A stretch of 64,000 bases of DNA. It comes from Psoroptes ovis (taxonomy: Eukaryota > Arthropoda > Arachnida > Sarcoptiformes > Psoroptidae). The stretch's first letter is position 1; every line of letters starts with the position of its first letter. The notes under the pieces were generated by a model. The model was not told where the DNA came from and ran no database searches. It was given only the letters and a program-made list of their open reading frames with translations. The stretch is taken from NCBI GenBank assembly GCA_002943765.1, contig PQWQ01000002.1:4650001-4714000 (forward strand), written 5' to 3'. The translations under genes were made by a program, and so were the position numbers. Below, in pieces: positions 50,463-62,601 of this stretch.

Positions 50463-50710
50463 CGTATTGATGATGATTGATACTGAATTGCTGTTGGTGA
50501 ATTGATCAAGTAAATGATCGACAACTAGAGGGCATTGAAAATTTAAGTTTGAGAAGCAAATATTTTTGTTTGAAAATGTAAAAATTCATTCTTTTTTTAA
50601 TTTCAAAGTGATATTTTATAAAAATGTTTACAAAAAAACAGAATTTGATTTTTTTAAAAAGTATATTGAAATTTATTCATGAATAAATTTAGTATTTTTA
50701 CTTCAACAAT

Positions 50711-51891
50711 TCATTCTTTCTTCGTCCTCCTTTGTCGTGGTGAATTTGGTTTGGCCGGATTTGGTGACTTGTCTATTTCAAGAGAGTAAAATAAAACATT
50801 AATAAAAATCAAAAATTTTGATTTCGGTATTAAACATACTCAATTGTTTGATTGTTTCTTTAGGAAGCCAATCATAATCAACATCTTCATGATTCGTAGT
50901 ACCAGTTTCATATTTAGGTTTTGATGATGATGATGACATCGGAATGTGTTTTTTCTGTGTCGATAAATAAGACGAAATTTCAATTTAAATTGCATTAATT
51001 ATGTTTAAAACAATGAAATGAATTATACATACACCGTAGGATTGGAATAATTGATAAAGACCAACAAGTGCGAGTATGGCAAGACCAGCTAAAACGACAA
51101 ATAAGAAAAATGTTTCACTATCCAAACCTTCATCCAATTCAATAATGTTGACTGTTTCATTGAAAACAGCAGTCATATATTGATCATTGTTAGCATCATG
51201 ATAATTTAAATTAATTGTCAAGCCATATGGTCGGGGGCTGTATGCTTCACTGACGAAGAATTGATAGCTTAATGTCACTTCTTGTTTTGGTTTGACCAAA
51301 CGATAGTATCCAATTGCTGAGAACTAGAATGGAAAATGAATTAAACAAACACATTTCGTTCAAATAAAATGCATACGTTTTGTAAATAATAACTGAAATC
51401 GGCCGAATATCTGAATGAAGCATCCATAGTATCTATATACAAATCATTTTGTCCTTTATTCAAGAAACCGACCAAAAAATGAACATCTTTGCCAACAGGT
51501 AATTCTATTTAAAAATCATGAAAATGTCAATCTATGACCGAATGAAAATGATATCAAATCACCTAATCCATTTCCTACAGGTTTAGTGAACATGTATGTG
51601 ATATCAGCATCCGGAGAATTTTTATAACCTGATGTTGATTCATCCTCTTCTTCAGTTTTTGAAACATCACCAGTTTCAACATTTACATCGGCTGTATCTT
51701 CACCTTCGACTGGATCATCATCTTCAGCTGCATATACATTGTAATGTTGAGCTAATCATGGTAGAAAAATCAATTATTAAAGTGTTTGTTTTCATACACA
51801 AATTAATATTATAATAAATACCATTGTTGAATAAAGTAATGATTGGCAATATAAACAAACAAGCTATCAATATATTTCTTATTAAATTCAT
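50711..51891 (-). CDS. Ssr1: SSR1, translocon-associated protein alpha (TRAP-alpha)
   Basis: ER membrane subunit of the TRAP complex that assists Sec61 translocation of certain signal peptides. Seven exons on minus: 51891-51822, 51751-51563, 51504-51377, 51323-51033, 50954-50840, 50772-50711; wait-free count is six coding exons, 284 aa, in frame. Signal peptide MNLIRNILIACLFILPIITL; acidic lumenal segment; immunoglobulin-like lumenal core (GKDVHFLVGFLNKGQNDLYI, SFRYSADFSYYLQNFSAIGY, SYQFFVSEAYSPRPYGLTIN); membrane span FFLFVVLAGLAILALVGLYQ; cytosolic tail ending in basic PRQRRTKKE. The fourth donor must be GTATGT at 51032, because the alternative at 51034 breaks the frame. Human SSR1 is 286 aa. 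Confidence 0.95.
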
Positions 51892-52327
51892 TGTTTTTTT
51901 TTATTGAAAGAAAAATTTTAAACAATCCAAAACCAGGAAAAAATAATTATTTGATCAGAATCAACTTTCAATTTTTTTTTAACAATTCAATTTGGAAAAA
52001 ATGATGATACAAATACATCGACCATGCAGCATACACTATTCATACCACGTCATACTTCCAGGTGGCATGCAGACATTACTATTGATAAACATCATAAAAA
52101 ATAAAACAACCGGTCTTATGAGTTAATTGAGAAAAAAAATTATGGGAAAAAAACCAAAAACAGTGGCATCTGTCGTTTCAAAAAAATCATTCAAAATTGA
52201 AAAACTTGAAATGTATAAACGAAAACAAGGAGAGGAAAAATTATTATTTTTTGACTGAATAACAAATTTTATTCCAATTATTATTGATTTTGAAAGAAAT
52301 TAATTAATTAATTAATTGTGATTAATT
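51892..52327. other. Divergent intergenic region, SSR1 / USP12-46
   Basis: 436 bp, with a TTAATTAATTAATTAA tract at about 52299-52318 close to the USP start. No coding sequence. Confidence 0.45.
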
Positions 52328-53521
52328 ATGGGTAATAATGCATCACAATTGGAAAAAGATATTGGCCATGATCAATTCCCTGCGAATGAACATTATTTTG
52401 GTTTAGTAAATTTCGGTAATACTTGTTATTGTAATTCAGTATTGCAAGCATTATATTTTTGTAAACCATTTCGTGATAAAGTATTGGAATATAAAAATAA
52501 ACATAAACGCAATAATAATAATCATAATAATAATAATAATAATCATAACAATAATAATGGTACGAATAATAATAATAACAACAGCAGCAATAATATCAAT
52601 AATGGTTCAATTTGTAATAATAATAACAGCAATAATCGTGAAACATTATTAACATGTTTAGCTGATTTATTTTATTCAATTGCTACGCAAAAAAAGAAAA
52701 CCGGTACAATACCGCCAAAAAAATTCATAACCAGATTGCGTAAAGAGAATGAAGTTTTTGATAATTATATGCAACAAGATGCACATGAATTTTTGAATTA
52801 TTTATTGAATACAATCGCTGATTTATTGAGTGCTGAAAAAGCATCCGAACAACGACAAAAAAATGGATCATCATCAAAAGATAATATTGATGAAAATAAT
52901 GCCAATCAAAAAACATGGGTACATGATATATTTCAAGGCACTTTGACCAATGAAACAAGATGTTTAAATTGTGAATCATTATCATCGAAAGATGAAGATT
53001 TCCTTGATCTAAGTGTTGATGTCGATCAAAATACATCGATAACACAATGTTTACGTGTATTTTCAAATACAGAGACATTAAGTTCGGAACATAAATATTA
53101 TTGCGAGAATTGTTGTTCAAAGCAAGAAGCACAAAAAAGAATGCGTATCAAGAAATTACCAATGATATTGGCATTACATTTGAAACGTTTCAAGTATACA
53201 GAAAGTCAAAATCGTCATACAAAACTATCATATCGTGTAGTGTTCCCATTAGAATTACGTTTATTCAATAAATCAAATAATGATGATTGTAATGATCGTT
53301 TATATGATTTAGTTGCTGTCGTTATTCATTGTGGTACCGGACCAAATCGTGGCCATTATATTAGCATTGTTAAATCATTTGGTTTTTGGCTATTATTCGA
53401 CGATGATATTGTCGATAAAATCGATCCATCAACGATTGAAGATTTTTTCGGCTTGACCAGTGATACTCAGAAAAATAGTGAATCAGGTTATATTTTATTT
53501 TATCAAAGTAGAGATTCTTGA
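52328..53521 (+). CDS. Usp46: USP12/USP46-type ubiquitin-specific protease
   Basis: Deubiquitinase activated by WDR48 (UAF1) and WDR20 in other animals. Intronless, 397 aa. The Cys box FGLVNFGNTCYCNSVLQALY contains catalytic C33; the His box is GTGPNRGHYISIVKSFGFWL, followed by FDDDIVDKID. A zinc-binding Cys quartet is visible (TRCLNCESL, YYCENCCSK). The start MGNNASQLEKDIG matches the family N-terminus. Between the first subdomain (DKVLEYKNKHKR) and LLTCLADLFYSI there is an Asn-rich insertion of about 50 residues from an AAT/AAC repeat that vertebrate homologues lack. Assignment to USP12 versus USP46 is not possible; arthropods usually have one gene. Confidence 0.93.
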   Translation: MGNNASQLEKDIGHDQFPANEHYFGLVNFGNTCYCNSVLQALYFCKPFRDKVLEYKNKHKRNNNNHNNNNNNHNNNNGTNNNNNNSSNNINNGSICNNNNSNNRETLLTCLADLFYSIATQKKKTGTIPPKKFITRLRKENEVFDNYMQQDAHEFLNYLLNTIADLLSAEKASEQRQKNGSSSKDNIDENNANQKTWVHDIFQGTLTNETRCLNCESLSSKDEDFLDLSVDVDQNTSITQCLRVFSNTETLSSEHKYYCENCCSKQEAQKRMRIKKLPMILALHLKRFKYTESQNRHTKLSYRVVFPLELRLFNKSNNDDCNDRLYDLVAVVIHCGTGPNRGHYISIVKSFGFWLLFDDDIVDKIDPSTIEDFFGLTSDTQKNSESGYILFYQSRDS

Positions 53522-53984
53522 AATTCAATCTACGAAAATAATGGTTGAATGTGTTACCGAAATTTTTTTTTTTTAGTCATTTTTAAATTTTTATTACATA
53601 TTTGATTGAAAAATTTTTAATAATAATGATATTTGTGATGACATATTTAAATTTATAAAGAAAAAATCTTTATTAATGTAAATAATTTAAATATCTGTAA
53701 TGTTTTTGATTATTAAAATTTGTGTAAATGATTTGAAATATTTGCATTTGATTATCTATTTTACACTAATTGTTTTGTGCATTGTTGCGTAACAATTTTC
53801 TCTATTTTTTTATGATTTTGCGTTGCGTTGTTTGTTTTTATTTTATTTCAATGATAACATCGTTGAGTGTGACTCATTTATTTTTTGAATATTTAAGTGT
53901 TTTTCAATCGTTTTTCACTTGATTGACATATTAACATTTGAATTAAGTTTTTTTTTTGAATTATGATCATCGAATGCATTGAAA
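53522..53984. other. Intergenic between USP12/46 and galectin
   Basis: AT-rich, no gene seen. Probably the USP 3' UTR and galectin promoter. Confidence 0.4.
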
Positions 53985-55054
53985 ATGGATTCATTGTTGA
54001 ATAAAACTAAAAAACTTATCGATTCTGTGGTCACATTACCATCTAGTAAAAATGTAATCAATCTCATTTTTATGATTTTTATTTGAAAAATAATCGTTTT
54101 TTTTCAATTTTTTTCACAAAGCCTAAACATCGTTTCCTCAGCCTGAATGAAGGTCTTAAACAAAATACACGAATATGGATCGAGGGAAAAGTGAATCCTG
54201 CGGCATCACGATTTGAAATAAATTTATGGTGTGCATCAGTGGCATCCGAAGATTTGCTGAAAAATGGGGATATTGCAATGCATTTTTGCGTCCATCCATC
54301 GGCTGGTTATGCAGTGTTGAATTCAAGAACAAATAAAACATGGGGTGAAGAAGAGAGGACATCAAGAGGACGCTTGCCAAGACCATTGCTTCAAAATCAA
54401 AGTTTTCGCTTATGCATTGAACCAGAATCGACACAATTTCGCATAGATGTTAATGATAATGAATTTGTTACATTCATTCATCGTCATCCATTTGAAAAAG
54501 TTGGCCTCATAAGTTATGATGGCGATTTTGAAGTGGAAAATATTCTCATGCAACTGCCACCCACAATGGTAAGCTCAACCTTAGCTGAAGATAGCCATAT
54601 TGTGAAAGATTTGAAATGGCCAAAACTTCCTCTTTTATTGCCAATTAAATCAGGGCTTCAACCTGGAATGATATTTATCATTGATGGCCGCATCACCGGT
54701 AATCGCTTCGATATTAGCTTTTATCAAGGCTATAATCCTTATGATGATCCTCGCTCAAGTGTTCCTTTTCACATGGAAGTCTATATGGATTCCAAAGCAA
54801 TTGTGCGTAATTCATTTCAAAATAAACAATGGTTACAACCAGAAAAAGAGCTCACACATTTTCCCTTTTTTGGGCATACTGCATTCAATATGCTTATTAG
54901 AATAGAAAGTAATCGTTATCAGATTAATGTTGGTGGCCGCTATGTTTTTGATTTTTATCATCGCATTGTTCCATTATCATCTATTGACCATTTTTGTATA
55001 CATGGTGGTGTAGAAATTCATTCATTAATAATTACGATACCACCACTTCAATAA
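53985..55054 (+). CDS. Tandem-repeat galectin
   Basis: Beta-galactoside-binding lectin fold, two carbohydrate-recognition domains. Exons 53985-54053 and 54122-55054 (phase 0); 333 aa. No signal peptide, as usual for galectins. CRD1 spans about residues 28-168 and has the WGEEER motif (W97), VLN and a leading His (MHFCVHP) but has lost the Asn and Arg of HxNPR. CRD2 spans about 193-333 (GMIFIIDGRITGNRFDIS, NMLIRIESNRYQINVGG) with W260 but WLQPEKE replacing WGxExR and HMEVYMD replacing HxNPR. CRD2 is therefore unlikely to bind lactose classically. The small first exon encodes a non-lectin N-terminal stretch. Convergent with XRN1, 108 bp between stops. Confidence 0.85.
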
Positions 55055-55094
55055 TATTGATAATTAACTCAAATATGGTGATTTTAATTTAATC

Positions 55095-55133
55095 AAAAAA
55101 AAAAAAAAAAAAATAATAATAATAATAATAATA
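55095..55133. repeat. Poly(A) run followed by (AAT)n between convergent genes
   Basis: About nineteen A followed by seven AAT units, between the galectin stop and the XRN1 stop. Direct reading; could be a polyadenylation region or slippage-prone microsatellite. Confidence 0.8.
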
Positions 55134-55162
55134 AAAAACATCAAATTTTCATTTTAAAAAGA

Positions 55163-58100
55163 TCAGTCTTGATTTAGATTTTGTCTACGCAAAACATTTT
55201 CATGTTGATGATTACGAGCAACAGATAATGGTATAAATCTTGTCGAATCCGATGATGTTGATGAAGATTGTTGTTGTTTATTTGGCGTTGATCGTTGATA
55301 ATTACGTTGAGAATTTTGTTCATTATTGCGATTATAAAATGAACGATTATTATATTTTCTATCATTATTTTGTTGACGATAGTCTGATGACATTTGTTGT
55401 CGTTTTTGGTTTTCTGAAGTTTCATCATTTTTAATCCAATGTAGTGGAGGTAATGGTATGTTAGGAGCATTTAATGCTGATGATGACCATGTTGTTGGCA
55501 AAGGTAAACTATTCGGAAATTGAATTTGATTCAATGAAGGTTGTTTTTGAACGTTATTATTTGTTGAGTTATCATTATTGTTTTCATTCGAACCTGTTGA
55601 AACGATACCAGCATAAGATGGTTTATTAATAGCTTTGAAGGGACTATTCTCTGAATGATTGAATTTAGTCATTGATTTATTATTGGTTTTCGATGATTGA
55701 GACTGGTCTCGGGACATGACTGAAATTTTAGGCAAATTTTCATTCATTGAGTTAGAAGATTTTTGATTATCATTATTATGATTTGAATATGTTCGAAAAT
55801 TATTTTGATTATTCGATTGTTTATGACTGTTGGTTGGTTGAATCGGTTGATAAACGTTACGAAAATTAACATTCCTTTTCGACATTCGCATTCCATATGA
55901 AATATTGATCAATTGAGAAGCATTCATATTGAAAACATTATTATCAGAGCTACGAATCGACAGTCCACCATCGAATGGTTCATCAAACATAACTTCGATT
56001 GTAAGTGATAATAAGTCATGATCTATTGATTTTTCTGATTCATCATTCACTGACGATTTGTCATCATAACGCGTAAATTCATCTAAATGATCCTTTTTCG
56101 AATAGATTCCGATCACAGTTCCGTTCAGACCAAATGGTACTGATATTGATTTTTTAATGTTCACAACTCTATCGAATAACTGAAAATTCACTTTTGAGTC
56201 AGGTAAATAATTTCCTTTCAATATGAATTCTGGTATGAAGAAATTCGATGGATGTAATTTCTGCGTAAATGTTTGCTCTTCACATAATAAAACCTTAAAA
56301 TTTAAATGAAAATTGATTAAAAATTGAAGGAAGAATCAAATAAAACAAAACCAACCATATGAGATTCGATTCTCTCTTCGATTGCCCTGACGATACAATT
56401 GTCCAAATAATTAGCATTACCACGCGTGAGACCAATTTTCGAAAATTCATGCTTATCTAACCAATCTCGTATCATGCTGATACGTCTTTTTAGCTCGCTG
56501 AAATTTAGATTTCCAACATAAAAAAAATGAGTTAAATTATATTTCAAAATAAAATTGATTGGAAACCAACCTTGTTTCATGACCATAACCATTCAAAAAA
56601 TCATACAATTCATAGACCGGCTTGTGAATCTCGATAAGCATTTCGAATACATGTGGAAAAGTTTTATAATAATCTATTAAAAAATGTATAACATTTTTAT
56701 GGAAAAATATTTCGTCTCGATCTACACATGAAAAGCCTGGAACACAATATAATTGTCCTTCATATCGTGATTTAAGTTTCAGACCAAGATTAACACGCTT
56801 GAAGCGACCTTTATTCGTTGGGATTTTTAAAATCACAGAACCAAGGATGCGTCTTATTACATTTTCAGGCAAATTCAGTTCACGCTTGACCATGAATGCG
56901 ACACGTCCTTCAGTGTAATAATTTTCTCCCATGATATACGAGTATTCATGTTCAATTTCACTAAAATCAGGTTCAGATCTAACAGTAATATTAACTTGAA
57001 CGGTATTGTTTTTAGCTAAATATTTTAATACAGTCGCTTTATAGCCATAATATGGATTCGCGATTAAATAGAATGATTTTCCTTTGGAGAAAATCGTATT
57101 CATGGATTTATGCATTGATAATCCTCGATAATTTGCTTTCGATTTCTCAAAAATAACCAAATCAATAGGCAAATATTGAGGTATTTTAGACCACTCTTTC
57201 ATTAATTGAATTTTACCCCCATTTATTATATAACGATATGATTGTAATGGTAATACTTTTACTATTTCCTCAACAGTTTCTAATACGATTCCTTTTTTAT
57301 TTTTCATATTATTACAATAGCTTCGTGATGATATTTCAGCATAGCGCAAATCTTCAGGTGTTACATTAGATATTACATCTTTATAAAATTTATGTTCATT
57401 GTCCATTATTTCAACCATTTTTGCTTCAGCTAACAATGGCCAATTAATATAAACAATTTCATCTGTATGATTTTTTGCCAACATTCGTAATGTATCATTA
57501 GTTCGTTCTTTTTTGACAATATCGATCATCATTGATTGATTAGTTGATGGAAATTCAAATACTTTAATTCGAGCATCATCCATTCTCACTGTATAATCGA
57601 TTCCATTGAATGATGGAAATCCATTAATCACGTTCAAATTAATATTTTTACGCAAATCTTTATAAATGATCTCTCCAGGTAAAACAAATTGATTCATATT
57701 CAATTTTTTATCATAAACATTTGGGAATAGATTCAAATTAAATGCAGTGTCTTCGGTGATTTTTTCGTCAGACCATTTCATTGAATGATGAAAGCCAAAT
57801 TTATTACGTTCGATTTCTTCTAAAGTTAAACCATTTTTATATTGTTCAAATGTTTTCATCAATAATTCATCATCCATGAATGGTATCAAAATGATTGCTT
57901 CATAATCATGAATTTTTTCATTTAAATCAGTTTTGATTTCATTCGGAAAATAATCAATCAATGGTGAATCAGGAATGTAAGTAAGTTGTTGAAAAACTTT
58001 AGGCAATATTTCTTTACTTGCTTGTGGTAATACCGCCAACAATTGTGCTAAGGGTTGAAAAGGTGTGCCCATTTCATAATGAAATTCTTCTGATGGATCG

Positions 58101-59598
58101 ATTTTGGCCAAATCCGAAACAAATGGTCCATAGTGGTATGGATAGAACCAATTCCATGAGACACAGCCGTCAAAATAATAATGCAATACCCATTGAATTC
58201 CTTTGATATATTCGAATACTATTTTCGGTACATCAGCTGCTAAATCTTTGAATGCTAATTTATTTGTATAATAATGATTTTTATGCATCACAAATTCATC
58301 ATCTAAATCATTTTCACTCGAATCATCATCGTTATTAGAAGATGAAACAGAATTGGAAAGGAGTGAATTTTCTTCATTCAATTCTTTATCGAATTCAAAA
58401 TTTTGTCCTAAATCCACTCCACTACCGAAAGTTATGTCATTTACAGCGTCAATAAAATTAAAATCCATATTATTTTGATTGAACATGTTGATATCATGTT
58501 CAGACAATTTGGCTAAAAATTTTTGATATCTCTTCAAATTCAGTGTACCGGATTCATTTAGATAGCCGTCAAGATCAGGTAATATTGATTTATATGTATC
58601 ATACAGTATTTGAATGCCACCTTTGTTTATGTGAAATCGAGGTAAATGTGGTAGGAAATCATTTCCAACAATAAAATTCAAAAGGATCCAATCGTCGATG
58701 ATTTTTTCGAGACTAAATTTAAATTTCATTTGCTGTTCAAGCTCAAGAAATTCATGATAAATATACTGTCGTAATAATGAGAGATGTAAGAATTGAAAAT
58801 TTGTACGAATAGGATCACAATGTTTTCGTTGTTTAGTTTTACTGAATGTCACTTCTTCACGTAACACAGAAAAATATGGTTCATGTGTGCTAAGTCCAAG
58901 ATTAATTAAATCAGCATCAAGACCATACAAACAATGTCTAGTGTCTGGATCGAATGAATCTTTAGTTTTACAATATCTGATGTAATCCATGATTTTGTGT
59001 TCACCTTCGCCAGGAACATCATAACCAGAGTAAATGATTTCAATTTCTTGCCATTCTTGATAGTTTTGTATTTTTTTGGCTATAAAATTTAGCATGAATG
59101 AATGTAATTTATCCATAAATTCTGTTCCAGGTGTTATGCAATTTGAATCAAACCGTGGATCACTAGGTAATGTTTCTCCCATGCGTCTTGCACGAGTTTC
59201 TTTTTCGATTGCTTCTTGTGCTGATTTGAAACGACGTGAACGTTGTTGATTCATTTTTGATCTTGGTGCAACACCATCAACTGATAAGAAAAATACTTTA
59301 CGTGGTTGTATTAAATTGAATAAAAATTCAACATATGTTGCAATATTTTCAAATATTTGAAACTCAGGTATACGAAAATGTACATCATCACTTGGATGTG
59401 AACAAATATGGAATACACCATTCATGTCAACGTAAAAATTGTCAAATTCGGGTACCTGATAATACAGATTGATTAAGGTTCAAATTAATTAGAAAAATTA
59501 TAAATTCAATAAATGAAACATACATTATTTTGAGTAATATTTTCATTGATACATGGATATCGTTCACTAAGCCAACGATAAAATTTTGGTACACCCAT
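55163..59598 (-). CDS. Xrn1: XRN1/pacman 5'-3' exoribonuclease
   Basis: Main cytoplasmic 5'-3' mRNA decay nuclease acting after decapping. Exons on minus: 59598-59524, 59455-56571, 56497-56356, 56293-55163; 1410 aa in frame. The N-terminus MGVPKFYRWLSERYP is split by a 68 bp intron. CR1 shows RKVFFLSVDGVAPRSKMNQQ, the acidic active-site elements SGYDVPGEGEHKIMDYIR and HCLYGLDADLINLGLSTHEP; CR2 follows with DDWILLNFIVGNDFLPHLPR. The PAZ/Tudor-like, KOW and winged-helix regions follow. The last exon encodes an Asn/Ser/Gln-rich tail with SLPLPTTWSSSALN and RFIPLSVARNHQ, which resemble short motifs at the end of arthropod XRN1. Shorter than vertebrate XRN1 (about 1700 aa) mainly in this tail. Divergent from SF1. 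Confidence 0.96.
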
Positions 59599-59985
59599 GG
59601 TGTAATTAATTTGGATTCAATTGATGAAAAATTAAAAATTTCAATTATTTTCTTTAATGTTACAAAAATCAATCTAGATTTTGTAATATTTTTCTTTTTA
59701 TATTTTCAATCTCTTTGTTGTTATTATTATTTGTTGTTGTTGCTGTTGCCCGAATGTCTTTTTTCCTTCGTATGGAGAAAATTTCCAGGAATTTCGCCAT
59801 AATTTCATCGAAATGAAAAGAAACTTTACGTAAAAAAAATGATTAAATAATTTTCAATGAGTTTTTTTTCCATTTATTTTTGTTTCGATTCTGATGTATT
59901 CCATGAGTTTTTTTTTGATTTCAAAAAGATACAGATTTAAATTTGTTTGTTAATCAACCCTAACAAACAAATAGCCCCGAAAAAA
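59599..59985. other. Divergent intergenic region, XRN1 / SF1
   Basis: 387 bp containing both promoters. TTATTATTATTTGTTGTTGT tract near 59718-59745. No coding sequence. Confidence 0.45.
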
Positions 59986-62409
59986 ATGAGCAAAAAACGT
60001 GATTTTGATTTTGATTCTAACAATTCGAATAGTAATGATTCATGTAAGTACAAAATATTTTCGATTGACAATTCTGTAGAATTTTATTTTATCATTTTTT
60101 TTATATTAATCATTAAAAATATAGTTGGCGAAAGAAAACGTAAACGTAAATCAAGATTCAGTGATGAACAAGATAAAGTATTCATACCTGGATTGCCTAC
60201 TATCATTCCATCCACTTTGAATAAAACACAAGAAGAAGCATATCTCAGTAAGAACATGAAACAATTGATAACTTAAAATGTTAAAAAATGATACATTATA
60301 TTGTATAAATTATTTCAAAACTAATTTCTTCGGTTTCATTGAAACATTTCTTTTGTTTCATTAATTTCATAATCAATGATTTTATTTCAGTCATATCATA
60401 ATCATTTTTACAGCGATTTAGATAATCATATGATTCTTTATTTATGTTCAGCCAACAAACAACATCCAATTTTAAATGTTTGAACCATTTTTATTAATCT
60501 AACAATAATCGTTGGGTCCAATAATGCCCTTCGGTTGTTCTAATTTTTTCCATTTTTAATAGCTCAAATGCAAATTGAAATAATTACACGTCGTCTTATG
60601 ACCGGCGATCTTGGTATACCGGAAAATCCTGATGAAAGGTTTGCATTAAATATATTAATTAAATATTGTTTTGTTTGTGGTATTTTTAGAATACATTATT
60701 GAAGAATTTCTTCGCAGCCTTTTAAGAAAATTCTTTCCATCTATTTATCAATACTTAACCTTTAACATTTTTTATTTTTTATCATTCGCTCTGATTTATT
60801 GTCATAATAATTTTAATTAAAAAAATAATCAATTAAATGAGTGTAGATCACCATCGCCTGAACCTGTTTACAATACTGAAGGTAAACGTTTAAATACGAG
60901 AGAGTATCGTGCTAGAAAAAAATTTGAAGATGAAAGACATTCATTAATTTTGAAAATGTTTGAATTGAATCCATCGTATAAACCGCCTGCGGATTATAAG
61001 TAAGTTAACAATTATTCTGTTTTTTACCCAAAATATTTTCACTGTATTTTCTTCATTTTCAGACCGCCTCAAACTAAAATAAATGATAAAGTTATGATTC
61101 CACAAGATGAATATCCAAATATTAATTTTGTAGGCCTCATCATTGGACCGCGTGGTAATACTTTGAAAGGAATGGAAAGAGATGTGAGTTTCAATCATTG
61201 ATTACTTCATTCATCAATTTATTCTTTTTACCATAGACTGGCGCTAAAATCATCATCAGAGGTAAAGGTTCAATAAAGGAAGGTAAATTAGCACGAAAAG
61301 ATGGTCAGCCGCTCCCTGGTGAAGATGAGCCATTGCATGCATTTGTTACGGGTCCTACTCAGGAATCCGTGATGAAAGCAGTGAATGAGGTGTGTTTGTC
61401 TTTGAACAATTTTAGAAATGACTTTTTAATGAATTTCAATCTATTTTTATTCAGATAAATGAAATAATTTCGAAAGCAATCGAATTACCTGAAAACCAGA
61501 ATGAACTTCGTCGTAGTCAATTGCGTCAACTAGCTCTTCTTAATGGTACATTGCGTGAAAATGATGGTCCTCGATGTTCAAACTGTGGGGCCAATAATCA
61601 TCGTTCATGGCAATGTCCAGATAAACCAAATGTTACTAACAATGTCTTTTGTACCAATTGTAATGGCGTTGGTCATCTCGCCAAAGATTGTAAAGAGGAA
61701 CGCGTAGAAAATAATGTGAATCAAGCCAAAATCGATGAAGAATATCTTTCATTGATGGCTGAATTGGGAGAAGCTGCTCCAACTCCTACCACTACCACTT
61801 CTACTGCTTCAACAGTTTCCGTTCCATCTAGCCAGAGGACAGCAACTTCGACTCTTGGGGGTCCTTCTATTTCGACCAGTGATATTAACAATTGGGCCAA
61901 CGGAAGTGGAATTCCACCACCACCTCCGCCACCTCCTATCGCTCCTGCGACAACCGTTGCACCAGTTACAGGTGCAGCTAATGGTAGCGCTGTCTGGCCT
62001 ACTGCTGCATATAATTATGGATCTTATGATCCTTATAATGCTGCTGCGTATGGGGCTCATGTGTGGGATCCTTCAGGTTAGTCAATTATTTTCCGATTTC
62101 AAGTTATTATATTTCTTAATTTTAGCATGGAGTAGTGCAGCTGTTGCAACTAGTAATTCAACTGATGGTCAAGCATCTTCATCAACAAATTCAACTATCA
62201 CTACAACAGCCGGTTATGGCACTTATGATCAGAACCAATGGAGTCAGTATGCTCAATGGTATGCATCCGTTGGTAATGCAGCAACAGCAGCCGCACCTTC
62301 TGCAGTTCCAGGATTTCCACCGCCGCCACCACCGCCTCCTCCTCCGCCAGTAGCAACAGTTGGATCTATGTATCCCCCTCCTCCTCCGCCACCGCCACCA
62401 TCTTCATAA
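59986..62409 (+). CDS. SF1: SF1 / branchpoint-binding protein (BBP)
   Basis: Binds the intron branch-point sequence with U2AF in early spliceosome assembly. Exons: 59986-60043, 60125-60247, 60563-60638, 60847-60999, 61063-61183, 61237-61389, 61455-62076, 62126-62409; 529 aa in frame. The N-terminal basic region KRKRKSRFSDEQDKV is the U2AF-binding segment with its tryptophan-free core. The helix-hairpin then TGDLGIPENPDER and SPSPEP (a conserved SPSP phosphorylation site) follow. KH domain: NFVGLIIGPRGNTLKGMERD; QUA2: RRSQLRQLALLNGTLREND. Two zinc knuckles, CSNCGANNHRSWQC and CTNCNGVGHLAKDC, then EEYLSLMAELGEA and a Pro-rich C-terminus. An AATAAA at 62535-62540 is the likely polyadenylation signal. 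Confidence 0.96.
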
Positions 62410-62601
62410 TCATATAATGAAATTATTTTGTCATTCATTTTTGATTAATTCATCATCAGGTCATATGAATAAAAGTAGTGTTTTTGAATTTATTAAAATA
62501 AACACCAAATTCCAAATCCATTTGAATAATGATGAATAAATATTAATGCACAAAAAAATGTTATGTACAAAAAATAAAAATTTTTATCACTGAAATTCAG
62601 A

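Noticed and set aside
61855..62409. Alternative frame over the SF1 Pro-rich exons
   Set aside because: It reads through the intron at 62077-62125; the spliced SF1 frame explains the region.
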